This document shows positions 1 to 9,424 of a stretch of 41,563 nt of DNA, piece by piece. Source of the DNA: a virus; the IMG/VR virus record IMGVR_UViG_3300042562_003535, positions 1 to 41,563 of that record. One strand, 5' to 3'. The notes under the pieces are model-generated. The model was not told the origin of the DNA. It did not search any database and was given only the letters and a program-made list of their open reading frames with translations. How positions within the stretch are numbered: position 1 is the first letter of the stretch; every line of letters starts with the position of its first letter. A program made the position numbers and the translations under genes.

Positions 1-174
1 GGTGGCAACCGTTGGTCTATGAATACTGAAGTGGATCTTGAAGGCCGTAAAAACGGTTTTGATCCAGAAGAAGTGGCTGAATTAGAAAAAGAGAAAAAAG
101 CGCAGGAAACCCCTCCTCCAGGCATTGGGCCTGATTTTATGCCTACAGGAATCAGATATCGCTCACCGGTATAA
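1..174 (+). CDS. C-terminal end of probable phage portal protein (partial)
   Basis: An open frame runs from the window edge to TAA at 172-174 and ends in the residues RYRSPV. The visible 57 residues are charged, then proline-rich (ETPPPGIGPDF), which suits an exposed C-terminal tail. It lies 2 nt before the MuF-type gene. In Bcep781/E217-like myophages the gene in that place encodes the portal (DUF1073 type), the dodecamer at the packaging vertex. The call rests on gene order only, since no portal motif is visible in this fragment. A terminase end is less likely, because terminase normally lies upstream of portal. Confidence 0.4.
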   Translation, partial: GGNRWSMNTEVDLEGRKNGFDPEEVAELEKEKKAQETPPPGIGPDFMPTGIRYRSPV

Positions 175-176
175 CC

Positions 177-1028
177 ATGGTTTCTATTGATCAGCTTGCT
201 AAAATTCAACAGAGGCGCATGGGGAAGCTTCAAACAGCAAAGATGAAAAAACCTCCTAAATGGCATCCACCATCTTCTCAAGAAAGAGAATATATGAGAG
301 TGCTTTTCTCTTTAACAAACGAATTAAAAAACCTCATCAAAGAAATCATTATTCCAGCACTCCCCTCTCTGATTTTAGAAGTGGAACAGCTCTATCCAAC
401 ATCTCCGGCAAGGGGCGATGATTTTTCTGATGCATTAAAAAGATTGATAAATTCTGTAATACACGCTATAAAGGGTAAAGTTGAAGAAACCATAGCGGAA
501 TCAAAAATAATTGGCGTACAAGTCGCCAGATACAATAAAAGGCAGTTCGATAGAATCAATAATTCCGTTTTCGGTATTGATATTTTTATCGACCAGCCTT
601 GGCTTCAAGACCAGTTAAAATTGTTCGGAAGCCAAAATGCTCAATTAATCCGCTCTCTTCCAGCACAAGAACTCGAACAGGTCGCACAGATCATCGAGAG
701 AGGCTTGCAGGAAGGAAGCAGATTTCACTCAATGACTCAATCAATCCAAGAAAGATTCGGAATTACTAGACGGCGCGCGAAATTAATCGCGAGAGATCAG
801 ACATCTAAATTGAATGCGAGCCTAACAAAACTTAGGCAGCAAGAATTGGGTGTCGAGGAATACATCTGGCAAACGGCAGGCGATGAAAGAGTTCGTCCTA
901 CCCACAAAGCCCATGATGGTAAGAAATTTCGTTGGGACAATCCCCCGAAAGATTCTGGGCATCCGGGAACTGACATCAATTGCCGATGTGTCGCTGTTCC
1001 AGTTTTAGAAGGACTCTTAGATATCTAG
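177..1028 (+). CDS. MuF-type phage head morphogenesis protein
   Basis: A protein of 283 aa with the C-terminal signature of the Mu gpF / SPP1 gp7 family. From about residue 232 it reads WQTAGDERVRPTHKAHDGK, then a GHPGTDINCRC block near residues 263-273, the usual Cys/His-containing end of the MuF domain. The N-terminal two thirds are helical and charged. Family members are minor head proteins bound near the portal during capsid assembly. ATG at 177 lies 2 nt after the portal stop, so the two are probably co-translated. The position between portal and protease is the expected one. MuF domains can be fused to toxins in other phages, but no extra domain is present here. Confidence 0.88.
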   Translation: MVSIDQLAKIQQRRMGKLQTAKMKKPPKWHPPSSQEREYMRVLFSLTNELKNLIKEIIIPALPSLILEVEQLYPTSPARGDDFSDALKRLINSVIHAIKGKVEETIAESKIIGVQVARYNKRQFDRINNSVFGIDIFIDQPWLQDQLKLFGSQNAQLIRSLPAQELEQVAQIIERGLQEGSRFHSMTQSIQERFGITRRRAKLIARDQTSKLNASLTKLRQQELGVEEYIWQTAGDERVRPTHKAHDGKKFRWDNPPKDSGHPGTDINCRCVAVPVLEGLLDI

Positions 1029-1030
1029 AC

Positions 1031-1103
1031 TCAACCAATCATCTATCCAACCAATAAGATTTCCAGCTACCCAACCATCCAGCTAGCCAGTTAACCAACT
1101 TAT
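1031..1103 (+). repeat. Short-unit CCA-rich repeat tract between head genes
   Basis: The gap between the MuF and protease genes holds about ten close copies of a 4-6 nt unit ending in CCA (CCAAC, CCATC, CCAGC, CCAAT), for example CCAACCATCCAGCTAGCCAG. Tracts of the same style occur at 22232-22424, 22677-22869, 24129-24395 (inside a gene), 31235-31305 and 33944-34012 (inside a gene). I see no ORF, terminator or promoter in it. The role is unknown. Confidence 0.6.
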
Positions 1104-1152
1104 TCGAATTGAAAAAGTTGTGATTTTAATATTTTGATTTTTGGGTAGAGAA

Positions 1153-2445
1153 ATGAAATTAAATGATGTTGCTCGTTTCGATAGAGGACAAGTCAAAGGC
1201 GATGCCTTCATTACAGATGAAGGGTACATCAAAGCCAATGCCATAGTCACCCGCACGGGTGTTTTTCTCTATAAAAACCCAGATGGAACTATTCGCAAAG
1301 AACTGCGTCATCCCGACGAAGTTTTCAAAACAGACAGCCTGGACAGCATGAAAATGATTCCTGTGACAAATGGGCATCCTCAAGAACGCCTTGTCTCGGC
1401 AGAAAACGCCAAGCGTCTTGCCATTGGCTATACAGGGGAAACAATTACCCAAGACGGTGAGTTCGTTCTTTCAAATTTAGTTATTACAGATCTTGCGAGT
1501 GTTAAAGACGTTACCGACAAGAACCGTAGAGAACTGTCTCTTGGTTACACCGTCGATCTCATCCCGGAAGAAGGAAGCTACAACGGCCAGCCTTATAACT
1601 TCCGTCAATCCAATATCAAATACAACCACTTAAGCATTGTTGACAATGCCAGAGCAGGCAGCGAGGCAAGAATCGCATTAGATAGTTTCGATGCAGAAGA
1701 AATCTTAATAGAGGAGGCCAATATGGCTAAAAGGAAAGTCAAAATTGACGATGACGAGATTTTGATGGAGGACAATGTAGCTAATCAAGTTGAGCAGCTG
1801 CTTGCCCGCATCGCAAATCTCGAAGCAGAAAATAGCAGGATAGCTGAAGAAAAAGACAAGCTGTCCGCTGAACTCAACTCAATAAAAAATGGGGATGTCG
1901 ACCTCGAAGAAGAGGAAGACGAGGGGGAGGAAAAGGAAGAAAAAGAAGTGGGTTACATGTCTAAGGAAAATCCTTATGCAACCCATGAAACTCCTGTGAA
2001 AGCTCCCAATGGTGAACGCGTTCCCATGAAGCCTCAGGACAAGGAGAAAAGAGAGAATGACAAATACAACAACATGGACGCTGCATTTATCAGATCTCTC
2101 GTTAGAGAAAGGGTCAAGCTGCAAAAAGTTGCAGAAAGCGTCCTGGACTCTAAAGCCTTGGCCAGAATTGATGATATGTCCGACTTGGAAATCAAGAAGG
2201 AAGTCATCAGAGCCCGCCAAAAAAACGCAAATTTAGACGGGAAGACTGCTGTTTATATCCAAGCGAGATTCGATGCTCTACTTGAAGATATGACTCCTGT
2301 TTCATCCCAAGTCATTGCAACCCCAGTCGAATACAGAACTAAACTCGATCAGCAGCCTGTCGATTCTTCCATGGCTCGCCAAGCGATGATCGACAAGATG
2401 AAAAATGGTTTCAAGCCCGGAGGTAAAATACCATGCCACAACTAA
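1153..2445 (+). CDS. DUF2213-type capsid maturation protease with C-terminal scaffold region
   Basis: A protein of 430 aa from ATG 1153; a TTG at 1141 is in frame but less convincing. Residues of about 1-185 match the DUF2213 pattern: a NGHP motif, an ELSLGYTVDL stretch, and NHLSIVDNARAGSEARI at the end. The His and Ser there resemble the catalytic pair of herpes/HK97-fold prohead proteases. After about residue 190 the protein becomes a coiled coil (QVEQLLARIANLEAE), then a very acidic stretch (LEEEEDEGEEKEEKE), then a helical tail, as in scaffolding proteins. It would chaperone capsid assembly, cleave head proteins and degrade the scaffold. It overlaps the next gene by 13 nt. Family assignment is from pattern recognition; catalysis is inferred. 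Confidence 0.75.
   Translation: MKLNDVARFDRGQVKGDAFITDEGYIKANAIVTRTGVFLYKNPDGTIRKELRHPDEVFKTDSLDSMKMIPVTNGHPQERLVSAENAKRLAIGYTGETITQDGEFVLSNLVITDLASVKDVTDKNRRELSLGYTVDLIPEEGSYNGQPYNFRQSNIKYNHLSIVDNARAGSEARIALDSFDAEEILIEEANMAKRKVKIDDDEILMEDNVANQVEQLLARIANLEAENSRIAEEKDKLSAELNSIKNGDVDLEEEEDEGEEKEEKEVGYMSKENPYATHETPVKAPNGERVPMKPQDKEKRENDKYNNMDAAFIRSLVRERVKLQKVAESVLDSKALARIDDMSDLEIKKEVIRARQKNANLDGKTAVYIQARFDALLEDMTPVSSQVIATPVEYRTKLDQQPVDSSMARQAMIDKMKNGFKPGGKIPCHN
1723..2445 (+). CDS. Possible nested scaffold protein from internal in-frame start
   Basis: ATG at 1723 is in frame with the protease gene and has a strong Shine-Dalgarno sequence, GAGGAGG at 1711-1717, five bases upstream. The product, beginning MAKRKVKIDDDE, would be 240 aa and contain only the coiled-coil and acidic scaffold part. 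Lambda C/Nu3 and other phages make free scaffold this way from inside the protease gene. The site and frame are seen directly; that it is used is inference. Confidence 0.5.
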   Translation: MAKRKVKIDDDEILMEDNVANQVEQLLARIANLEAENSRIAEEKDKLSAELNSIKNGDVDLEEEEDEGEEKEEKEVGYMSKENPYATHETPVKAPNGERVPMKPQDKEKRENDKYNNMDAAFIRSLVRERVKLQKVAESVLDSKALARIDDMSDLEIKKEVIRARQKNANLDGKTAVYIQARFDALLEDMTPVSSQVIATPVEYRTKLDQQPVDSSMARQAMIDKMKNGFKPGGKIPCHN

Positions 2446-3215
2446 GCTATCCCTTTTTAATGGATGTCGGGAGCGTAGGTCTTTTAGCCGATTCCGGCTT
2501 TAAAAACGTCCTTTCTCCTATAGCATTTGAGAATTTTAACGTGGGTCTCGGACTTGCGAAAGTAATTGGTCAAGATTACATCGTACGCCTTCCTCAGTCC
2601 AACCTATCGACAATTGTCCTAAGTGCAGACTTGGTCACATCCAATGTGATTAACGTAAGTGTAAATGGGATAGCACTAGCACCCATTACATTTGCAACTT
2701 CACACCTGGCAACAATGAACACTATTGCTGCTGCTATTTTAGCTCAACCAAATATTGCTTCAGCGATAGTTGGAGGGGCAAACAATAGAACAATAACTGT
2801 TACGGCAACAGAAAGTAAAATTGCTATTGTTAACTCATTTGTAGTGACTCTTGGTGCATCGCAAGCCACAGCAACCATCACGAATACTACTCAAGATACC
2901 TTCTATGGAGTTGGTGCGAGAACTCAAAATAAACCGAATCCTTTGAATACTCTTGGGTCATTTGGAAATCCGATTTATTTCCAAGGAGATTGCGTATCTC
3001 TGCTTACCAGAGGTCGTGTCTATGTAGCAGCAGAACAGAACCTAACAAGCGATAGCCCAGTTTACTGGAGATTTGCCGCCAATGGTCTTCTGCTTCCTGG
3101 TGGATTCCGTGCGGATTCAGACGGAGGCCGCGCTATTGCGCTTCCAGCTGCAAGGTACACTGTTGGAGCTACAGCTGGTGCTGTTGCAACGTTAGAAATC
3201 AACTTGCCGAACTAA
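2433..3215 (+). CDS. Capsid cement/decoration protein (gp24-like) with an inserted domain
   Basis: A protein of 260 aa with an upstream GGAGG (about 2420). The first 60 residues and the part from about residue 155 on (FYGVGARTQNKPNP, GDCVSLLTRGRVYV, then a hydrophobic beta-rich end) look like the structural cement proteins found between protease and major capsid genes in E217-like phages. Usual members are shorter. The extra length is residues of about 64-153, a copy of a domain also found in the sheath and J-like proteins of this window. It probably binds the capsid surface and would display the insert outward. The gene overlaps the protease gene by 13 nt and lies 12 nt before the capsid gene. 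Confidence 0.7.
   Translation: MPQLSYPFLMDVGSVGLLADSGFKNVLSPIAFENFNVGLGLAKVIGQDYIVRLPQSNLSTIVLSADLVTSNVINVSVNGIALAPITFATSHLATMNTIAAAILAQPNIASAIVGGANNRTITVTATESKIAIVNSFVVTLGASQATATITNTTQDTFYGVGARTQNKPNPLNTLGSFGNPIYFQGDCVSLLTRGRVYVAAEQNLTSDSPVYWRFAANGLLLPGGFRADSDGGRAIALPAARYTVGATAGAVATLEINLPN
2622..2891 (+). repeat. Insert domain copy A1 (in cement protein)
   Basis: Encodes about 90 residues running from LSADLVTSNVINVSVNG through FATSHLATMNTIAAAI to [16 protein letters not shown]. It interrupts the cement protein between VRLPQ and DTFYGVGA. It is most like copy A4: both share the SHLATMN-IAA core and an ANRTIT motif. The DNA copies differ at many third positions, so they are not recent duplicates. 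Confidence 0.75.
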
Positions 3216-3227
3216 GGAGAAGGTAAA

Positions 3228-4157
3228 ATGGATAAAATTGTTACTGTTAATCTCGACTCGGCAGAGACTGCTTTCTTTGCTCGTGAGCTCGAGTACATAA
3301 AATCAAAGTCGTACGACATTGAGTTCCCTCCACTCAAAGCGATCAAGCTAATTCCTGTTAGCACAGAAGCTGGTGCGGGTGCGGAATCGATCACTTACCA
3401 ATCGTTTGAAGAAACCGGTCTCGCTCGAATCATTTCGAGCTATGCCGATGACTTCCCTCGTTGCGATATCCGCGGTAAGGAATTCATCACTCCAGTGAAA
3501 TCTATTGGAGCTAGCTATGGTTATTCGATGCAAGAGATTAGAGCTGCGATGTTTGTAGGGCGAAGCCTCACACAACGTCAAGCCAACGCCACTCGAAGAG
3601 CTAATGATCAAAAGGTGAACAGGCTTGCTTGGTTTGGAGATAATGCCTCCAATATCCTCGGTCTAACTAATAACCCAAATATCCCAGCAGCATCCGTTCC
3701 TGCCGATGGTACCGGAGCTTCTACTCTTTGGGTTAATAAAACACCCGATCAAATTTTGCGCGATATGAACCAATTATCAAACGGTATTGTAGGCCTCACA
3801 AATGGGGTTGAAATGCCTAATACATTGATTCTTCCTATCGACCAATACACTTTGATCTCTTCAACTCCTCGTTCCGCTAACAGCGACACGACGATTTTAG
3901 AGTATTTCATTCAGAACAATCCTTTCATCACAACTGTGGACTGGGTTCCTGAATTGAAGGGTGCTGGTCCTGGCGGCGTTGACATCATGATCGCTTATGA
4001 GAAGAACCCTGATAAGCTCACGATGGAGATTCCAATGCCATTTACTCAATATCCGCCTCAAGAACGCGGTCTTGAGTTCATCATCAACTGCGAATCTCGA
4101 TATGGCGGGATCATCATCTATTACCCGCTTTCATTGTCTATCGGGGAGGGAATCTAA
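3228..4157 (+). CDS. Major capsid protein (DUF2184 family, HK97-like fold)
   Basis: A protein of 309 aa, the usual size for this capsid family. Typical segments are an N-terminal helical arm, YQSFEETGLARIISSYADD, the IGASYGYSMQEIRAA stretch with the following helix RQANATRRANDQKVN, and a C-terminal half with LILPIDQYTLISSTPRS and YEKNPDKLTMEIPMPFTQ. It forms the icosahedral shell. It has a clear ribosome binding site (AAGGAGAAGG) and follows the cement gene directly. Its stop overlaps the start of the next gene (TAATG), so expression is linked. No separate cleavage site is obvious by eye. Confidence 0.85.
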   Translation: MDKIVTVNLDSAETAFFARELEYIKSKSYDIEFPPLKAIKLIPVSTEAGAGAESITYQSFEETGLARIISSYADDFPRCDIRGKEFITPVKSIGASYGYSMQEIRAAMFVGRSLTQRQANATRRANDQKVNRLAWFGDNASNILGLTNNPNIPAASVPADGTGASTLWVNKTPDQILRDMNQLSNGIVGLTNGVEMPNTLILPIDQYTLISSTPRSANSDTTILEYFIQNNPFITTVDWVPELKGAGPGGVDIMIAYEKNPDKLTMEIPMPFTQYPPQERGLEFIINCESRYGGIIIYYPLSLSIGEGI

Positions 4158-4540
4158 TGGCTCTAGTCAAGTACAACGGTAAAAACGTCTACTATTGTAA
4201 CTTCACCAGCCGCCTGATGCCAGGGATCAATGAGATTCCGGAGGGCGAACTCAAAGCCCTCCTCCTTCACCCTTTATTTCAACACAGGGTCGAAGAAGGG
4301 ATCATCGTGATTATTCCCGAATCTTCAGACAAGGAAGCGGATGGCAAGAAGTCGGTTAAGGAGATGATGAAACTCATCCCTCAAATTTATGACCACGCCT
4401 ATCTGACTCGAATTATCGATGAAGATGGTCGTGACAAAGTCGTAGATGCAGCTAAAAAACAGCTTCATAAAATTTCTCATCAAGCGGAGGAAGAGGAAAA
4501 TGAGCATTTCGGATCCAATACCAAGTCAAACGATAATTGA
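4157..4540 (+). CDS. Hypothetical protein after the major capsid gene
   Basis: A protein of 127 aa that I do not recognise. Residues 1-60 form a small beta/alpha unit (YNGKNVYYCNFTSRLMPGINEIP). The rest is helical and highly charged (KSVKEMMKLIPQIYDHAYLTRIIDEDGRDKVVDAAKKQ) with an acidic tail. A small protein in this place is common in related phages and may serve head stabilisation or the neck. Its start overlaps the capsid stop (TAATG), and its last 41 nt overlap the next gene in another frame. Confidence 0.6.
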   Translation: MALVKYNGKNVYYCNFTSRLMPGINEIPEGELKALLLHPLFQHRVEEGIIVIIPESSDKEADGKKSVKEMMKLIPQIYDHAYLTRIIDEDGRDKVVDAAKKQLHKISHQAEEEENEHFGSNTKSNDN

Positions 4541-4913
4541 TACGTTATTCGTTATTGCACCGCAGTTCTATACGACCGATCCAACGAAGTTGGCTAACTA
4601 CAATACCATGATTGGTTTGTTGAGATGCCAAGTCAATGAACAGGTCTTATCTTGCTGCGGCGTGCTAGCCTACGTCTATCTTTTGGCTCATTGGCTTCAA
4701 TTGCAAACCAGTCCTCAAACAGGAGTGGCTACTAATCTCAGCGAAGGAGAACTGTCCATTGGGCTTGCAATCTCGCCCGATTCCTCCATCCTGAATGCCA
4801 CCCAATATGGCAGGTTGTACAAAGATTTGATCAAACGAACCGTCATCGGTTCAACTGTAACGAATTTACCCCCTAATTTTGCGGTGATCAATGCGTGCTG
4901 TTGTCAAGGATAA
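4500..4913 (+). CDS. Head-tail connector protein, DUF4054-like
   Basis: A protein of 137 aa starting MSISDPIPSQ at ATG 4500, chosen because GGAGGAAGAGG lies just upstream; a longer frame from 4446 lacks a site. It shows the DUF4054 pattern: an FVIAPQFY segment, a helix with CQVNEQVLSCC, and a hydrophobic helix ending AYVYLLAHWLQLQ, followed by a mobile region. Members are adaptor-like proteins joining portal and tail. It contains several cysteines (LSCCG and a CCCQG end), unusual for the family as I know it. Gene position supports the call. Confidence 0.6.
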   Translation: MSISDPIPSQTIIDTLFVIAPQFYTTDPTKLANYNTMIGLLRCQVNEQVLSCCGVLAYVYLLAHWLQLQTSPQTGVATNLSEGELSIGLAISPDSSILNATQYGRLYKDLIKRTVIGSTVTNLPPNFAVINACCCQG

Positions 4914-5370
4914 GGATCTAGGATTTGATGAAATCCAACGGCAAATTGCTTTGCTCGATGGCTCCTACGTCAATGTCGGTTTTCAAGAGGGAACCGCCAC
5001 AAAGACACAGGTAAAAGGACAGCGGAAGCAAACTGCTGGACTTTCAATTCCTCAAATAGCAGCTGGGAATGAATTCGGGACGAATATTCCAGCCAGACCC
5101 TTTATGTCTACAAGCTTCGATGAGAACAAGGCATTAATAAACAAGGCGATACAAGGCGAATACACTAAAATTTTGGACGGTAAAAGAACAGCAGAAAAAT
5201 CCTTAGGATTGATAGGACAGCTAATGACAAAACTAATTGTTCAAAAAATCCGTGCAATTGTTTCCCCTCCCAACTCTCCAAGGACTATCGCTATTAAGAA
5301 GAGCTCCAAACCTTTAATTGACTTCGGTCAGATGGTGCAGTCAGTGCGCTATAAGGTGGTACTCAAATGA
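4891..5370 (+). CDS. HK97 gp10-like tail completion / neck protein
   Basis: A protein of 159 aa. The core IAAGNEFGTNIPARPFMSTS is the hallmark of phage HK97 gp10-like and related tail completion proteins. The C-terminus SKPLIDFGQMVQSVRYKV is the typical ending strand pair. It would act at the head-tail joint. A lysine-rich loop (TKTQVKGQRKQTAG) precedes the motif. The start overlaps the end of the connector gene by 23 nt, and its stop overlaps the next ATG (ATGA). Confidence 0.78.
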   Translation: MRAVVKDKDLGFDEIQRQIALLDGSYVNVGFQEGTATKTQVKGQRKQTAGLSIPQIAAGNEFGTNIPARPFMSTSFDENKALINKAIQGEYTKILDGKRTAEKSLGLIGQLMTKLIVQKIRAIVSPPNSPRTIAIKKSSKPLIDFGQMVQSVRYKVVLK

Positions 5371-5723
5371 CATCGCCATTTGAAATCTTTCGCTCTCCAG
5401 TAATACTTCGTCGCTTTCAAAGCGGAGGTTATACGAATGGACGCTGGATTGATGGCGCTTACACAGATACACAAATAACTTCCAGCATCCAGCCTATGAA
5501 GGGTGAAGAAATGCAGGAGCTGCCAGAGGCAAGAAGAGATTCAGAAGGTTATAAGCTTTTTACCTCAACCCTCATTAACACTGTCACGAGTGTAAATCCC
5601 GACCTAGTTCTTTTCTTCGGGAAAACTTTTGAAGTAGTTCAGGTTTTTCCATGGCAAAACGCACCGGCAATGGGGTTGGTAAACCATTATAAATACTTAG
5701 TTTTAAGGCTCGAAGGACAATAA
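5367..5723 (+). CDS. Probable head closure / head-tail joining protein
   Basis: A beta-rich protein of 118 aa: VILRRFQSGGYTNGRWIDGAY, then SSIQPMKGEEMQELPEARR, and a terminal VFPWQNAPAMGLVNHYKYLVLRL. This layout, with a central P-x-x-x-E-x-M-Q-x-L-P-E-x-R-R block, is common in small head-tail joining proteins next to gp10-like genes. I assign it by that pattern and by position. The start codon overlaps the previous stop. Confidence 0.58.
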   Translation: MTSPFEIFRSPVILRRFQSGGYTNGRWIDGAYTDTQITSSIQPMKGEEMQELPEARRDSEGYKLFTSTLINTVTSVNPDLVLFFGKTFEVVQVFPWQNAPAMGLVNHYKYLVLRLEGQ

Positions 5724-5740
5724 AAAGGAATTGAAAAACC

Positions 5741-5912
5741 ATGAAAGCAAAAATTATTTCAGACACTTCTTTTATGACGTTAGAAGAAAGGCTCAATAAC
5801 TTCCTCAATGAAGTGACAGCCAACGCATGGAAGTTATTCGATGTCAAATATGACACCTATTATCAGCAAGGCTTCGAGCTTCATTCTGTTCTCGTTTTGT
5901 ATGGAGTAGAAG

Positions 5913-5923
<11 letters not shown>
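5741..5923 (+). CDS. Small protein, possibly Cse60/DUF2758-like
   Basis: A protein of 60 aa with a plausible site (AAAGGAATTG) upstream. The pattern MKAKIISDTSFMTLEERLN, NFLNEV, then a strand LFDVKYDT and a final LHSVLVLYG resembles the small Cse60-type proteins (a helix followed by two strands), which occur in phage and plasmid regions without known function. The similarity is weak. It overlaps the next gene by 11 nt, supporting translation within the tail operon. Confidence 0.5.
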
Positions 5924-8335
<2,412 letters not shown>

Positions 8336-8352
8336 ATACTTAGGAGATAATT

Positions 8353-8787
8353 ATGTCAGTAAGAACCTATGACCCTAAGCAGGTCATCATTACAGTAGGT
8401 GGGATTCCTATGAGCGGCTTCGCTGATGGAACTTTCTTAACAGTTGATAGAGATGACGATCAATGGACGAAAGTTACAGGGGCAGACGGTACAAGCACAC
8501 GTATTAAAAGCAACAATCGTTCCGGAAGCATGACGATAACCTTAAAACAATCAAGCCCTAGCAATGATGTCCTTTCAGGATTTGCTAATGTTGATGAGTT
8601 AACCAATGCAGGCGTAGTGCCTATCTTGATCAAAGACTTGAGCGGAAATTCTCTTTATTTCAGTGCTACTGGTTGGGTGAAGAAATATCCATCTTCTGAA
8701 TTTGGTAAAGATTTAGCTAATCGCGATTGGGTTCTTGATCTAGTTGATCTGGATGTCTTTGTCGGCAGCAATGGAGTAAACGTCTAA
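8353..8787 (+). CDS. Tail tube protein (DUF3277 type)
   Basis: A protein of 144 aa. DPKQVIITVGGIPMSGFADGTFLTV, followed by an acidic RDDDQW and a GADGTSTRIKSNNRSGSMTITL stretch, is the DUF3277 tube pattern. The end (DLANRDWVLDLVDLDVFVGS) is the usual last strand. Monomers stack as hexameric rings to form the inner tube driven through the host envelope. It follows the sheath gene by 17 nt with a good site (TAGGAG), and its stop overlaps the next ATG (TAATG). Confidence 0.85.
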   Translation: MSVRTYDPKQVIITVGGIPMSGFADGTFLTVDRDDDQWTKVTGADGTSTRIKSNNRSGSMTITLKQSSPSNDVLSGFANVDELTNAGVVPILIKDLSGNSLYFSATGWVKKYPSSEFGKDLANRDWVLDLVDLDVFVGSNGVNV

Positions 8788-9263
8788 TGATTGAAACACG
8801 AGAAAAACACATCAATGGATCAGTTTATAGCTGTACTCAGTTACCAGCCAGAAGAGCTTTGAGGATGAAAGCAAAACTTCTGCGAATATTTGGACCCGCT
8901 TTGGCCCAATTATTCCTTCCGGGAGGCAAAGATCAAAGCATGGCCGGACTTCCTTTTTCAAAAGGAGAAGCCGTCAAAGCTATTGAATCCTTAATGTCTC
9001 AATTGGATGACAAAACATTTGAAAGTTTAGTCCTTGAGCTATGCCAAGGAGTCAGAAAAGAGGGAATGGAATTAACCGATTCTGTAATAGATGTTGAATT
9101 TGCAGGAGATCTACCCACTTTGATGCAGGTTTTGGCTTTCGTCGTGGATTGCAATTTCGGTTCTTTTTTTGGGGAGAGCGGTATTGGAGGCCTATTCAAG
9201 GAAGCAACACCGATGCCGCAGAATCGTCAGCCAGATACGAGAAAAACCTCCATACGGAATTAA
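8787..9263 (+). CDS. Tail assembly chaperone, short (G-like) product
   Basis: A protein of 158 aa located between tube and tape measure, where tail assembly chaperones always lie. The sequence has a helical middle (EAVKAIESLMSQLDDKTFESLVLEL) and a hydrophobic VLAFVVDCNFGSFF just before the slippery run at 9164-9170. Chaperones of this kind coat the tape measure protein during tail assembly. After the slippery site the zero frame gives about 30 more residues that look disordered (KEATPMPQNRQPDTRK), as in lambda gpG. A longer frameshift product is listed separately. Confidence 0.75.
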   Translation: MIETREKHINGSVYSCTQLPARRALRMKAKLLRIFGPALAQLFLPGGKDQSMAGLPFSKGEAVKAIESLMSQLDDKTFESLVLELCQGVRKEGMELTDSVIDVEFAGDLPTLMQVLAFVVDCNFGSFFGESGIGGLFKEATPMPQNRQPDTRKTSIRN

Positions 9264-9424
9264 AAGATGAATTCCTTCTCTGGCGATTAGTATTGGAAGG
9301 AATAGCTTCTTTAGAGGAAATCGAGCGCACATGGAATCTAGATGATCTGTTGAGGGCAAATGCTTTGCTGGATATGCGACTCGACCTGATGGAAGAATCT
9401 AAAAGGAAAAGGTCGAAGAAATGA
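8787..9424 (+). CDS. Tail assembly chaperone, -1 frameshift (G-T-like) fusion product
   Basis: Reading the first 128 codons and then slipping back one base on the T7 run yields a 212-aa fusion. The downstream part begins WGERYWRP and continues with KDEFLLWRLVLEGIASLEEIERTWNLDDLLRANALLDMR, ending SKRKRSKK. That segment has no convincing start codon of its own, but is a well-formed helical domain like the T part of lambda GT. It reaches the tape measure start with an ATGA overlap. The frame arithmetic was checked: the upstream frame starts at 0 modulo 3 and the downstream frame at 2, which is a -1 shift. Confidence 0.75.
9164..9170 (+). other. Slippery heptamer for programmed -1 frameshift
   Basis: Seven T residues lie in the register T TTT TTT relative to the chaperone gene and are followed by GGGGAG. 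This is a valid X-XXY-YYZ heptamer. It is placed before the end of the short frame, exactly where the two chaperone frames overlap. Confidence 0.75.

Noticed and set aside
9149-9424. Independent gene starting at ATG 9149
   Set aside because: It has no ribosome binding site, and its frame relation to the slippery T7 run shows it is the frameshift extension of the tail chaperone.
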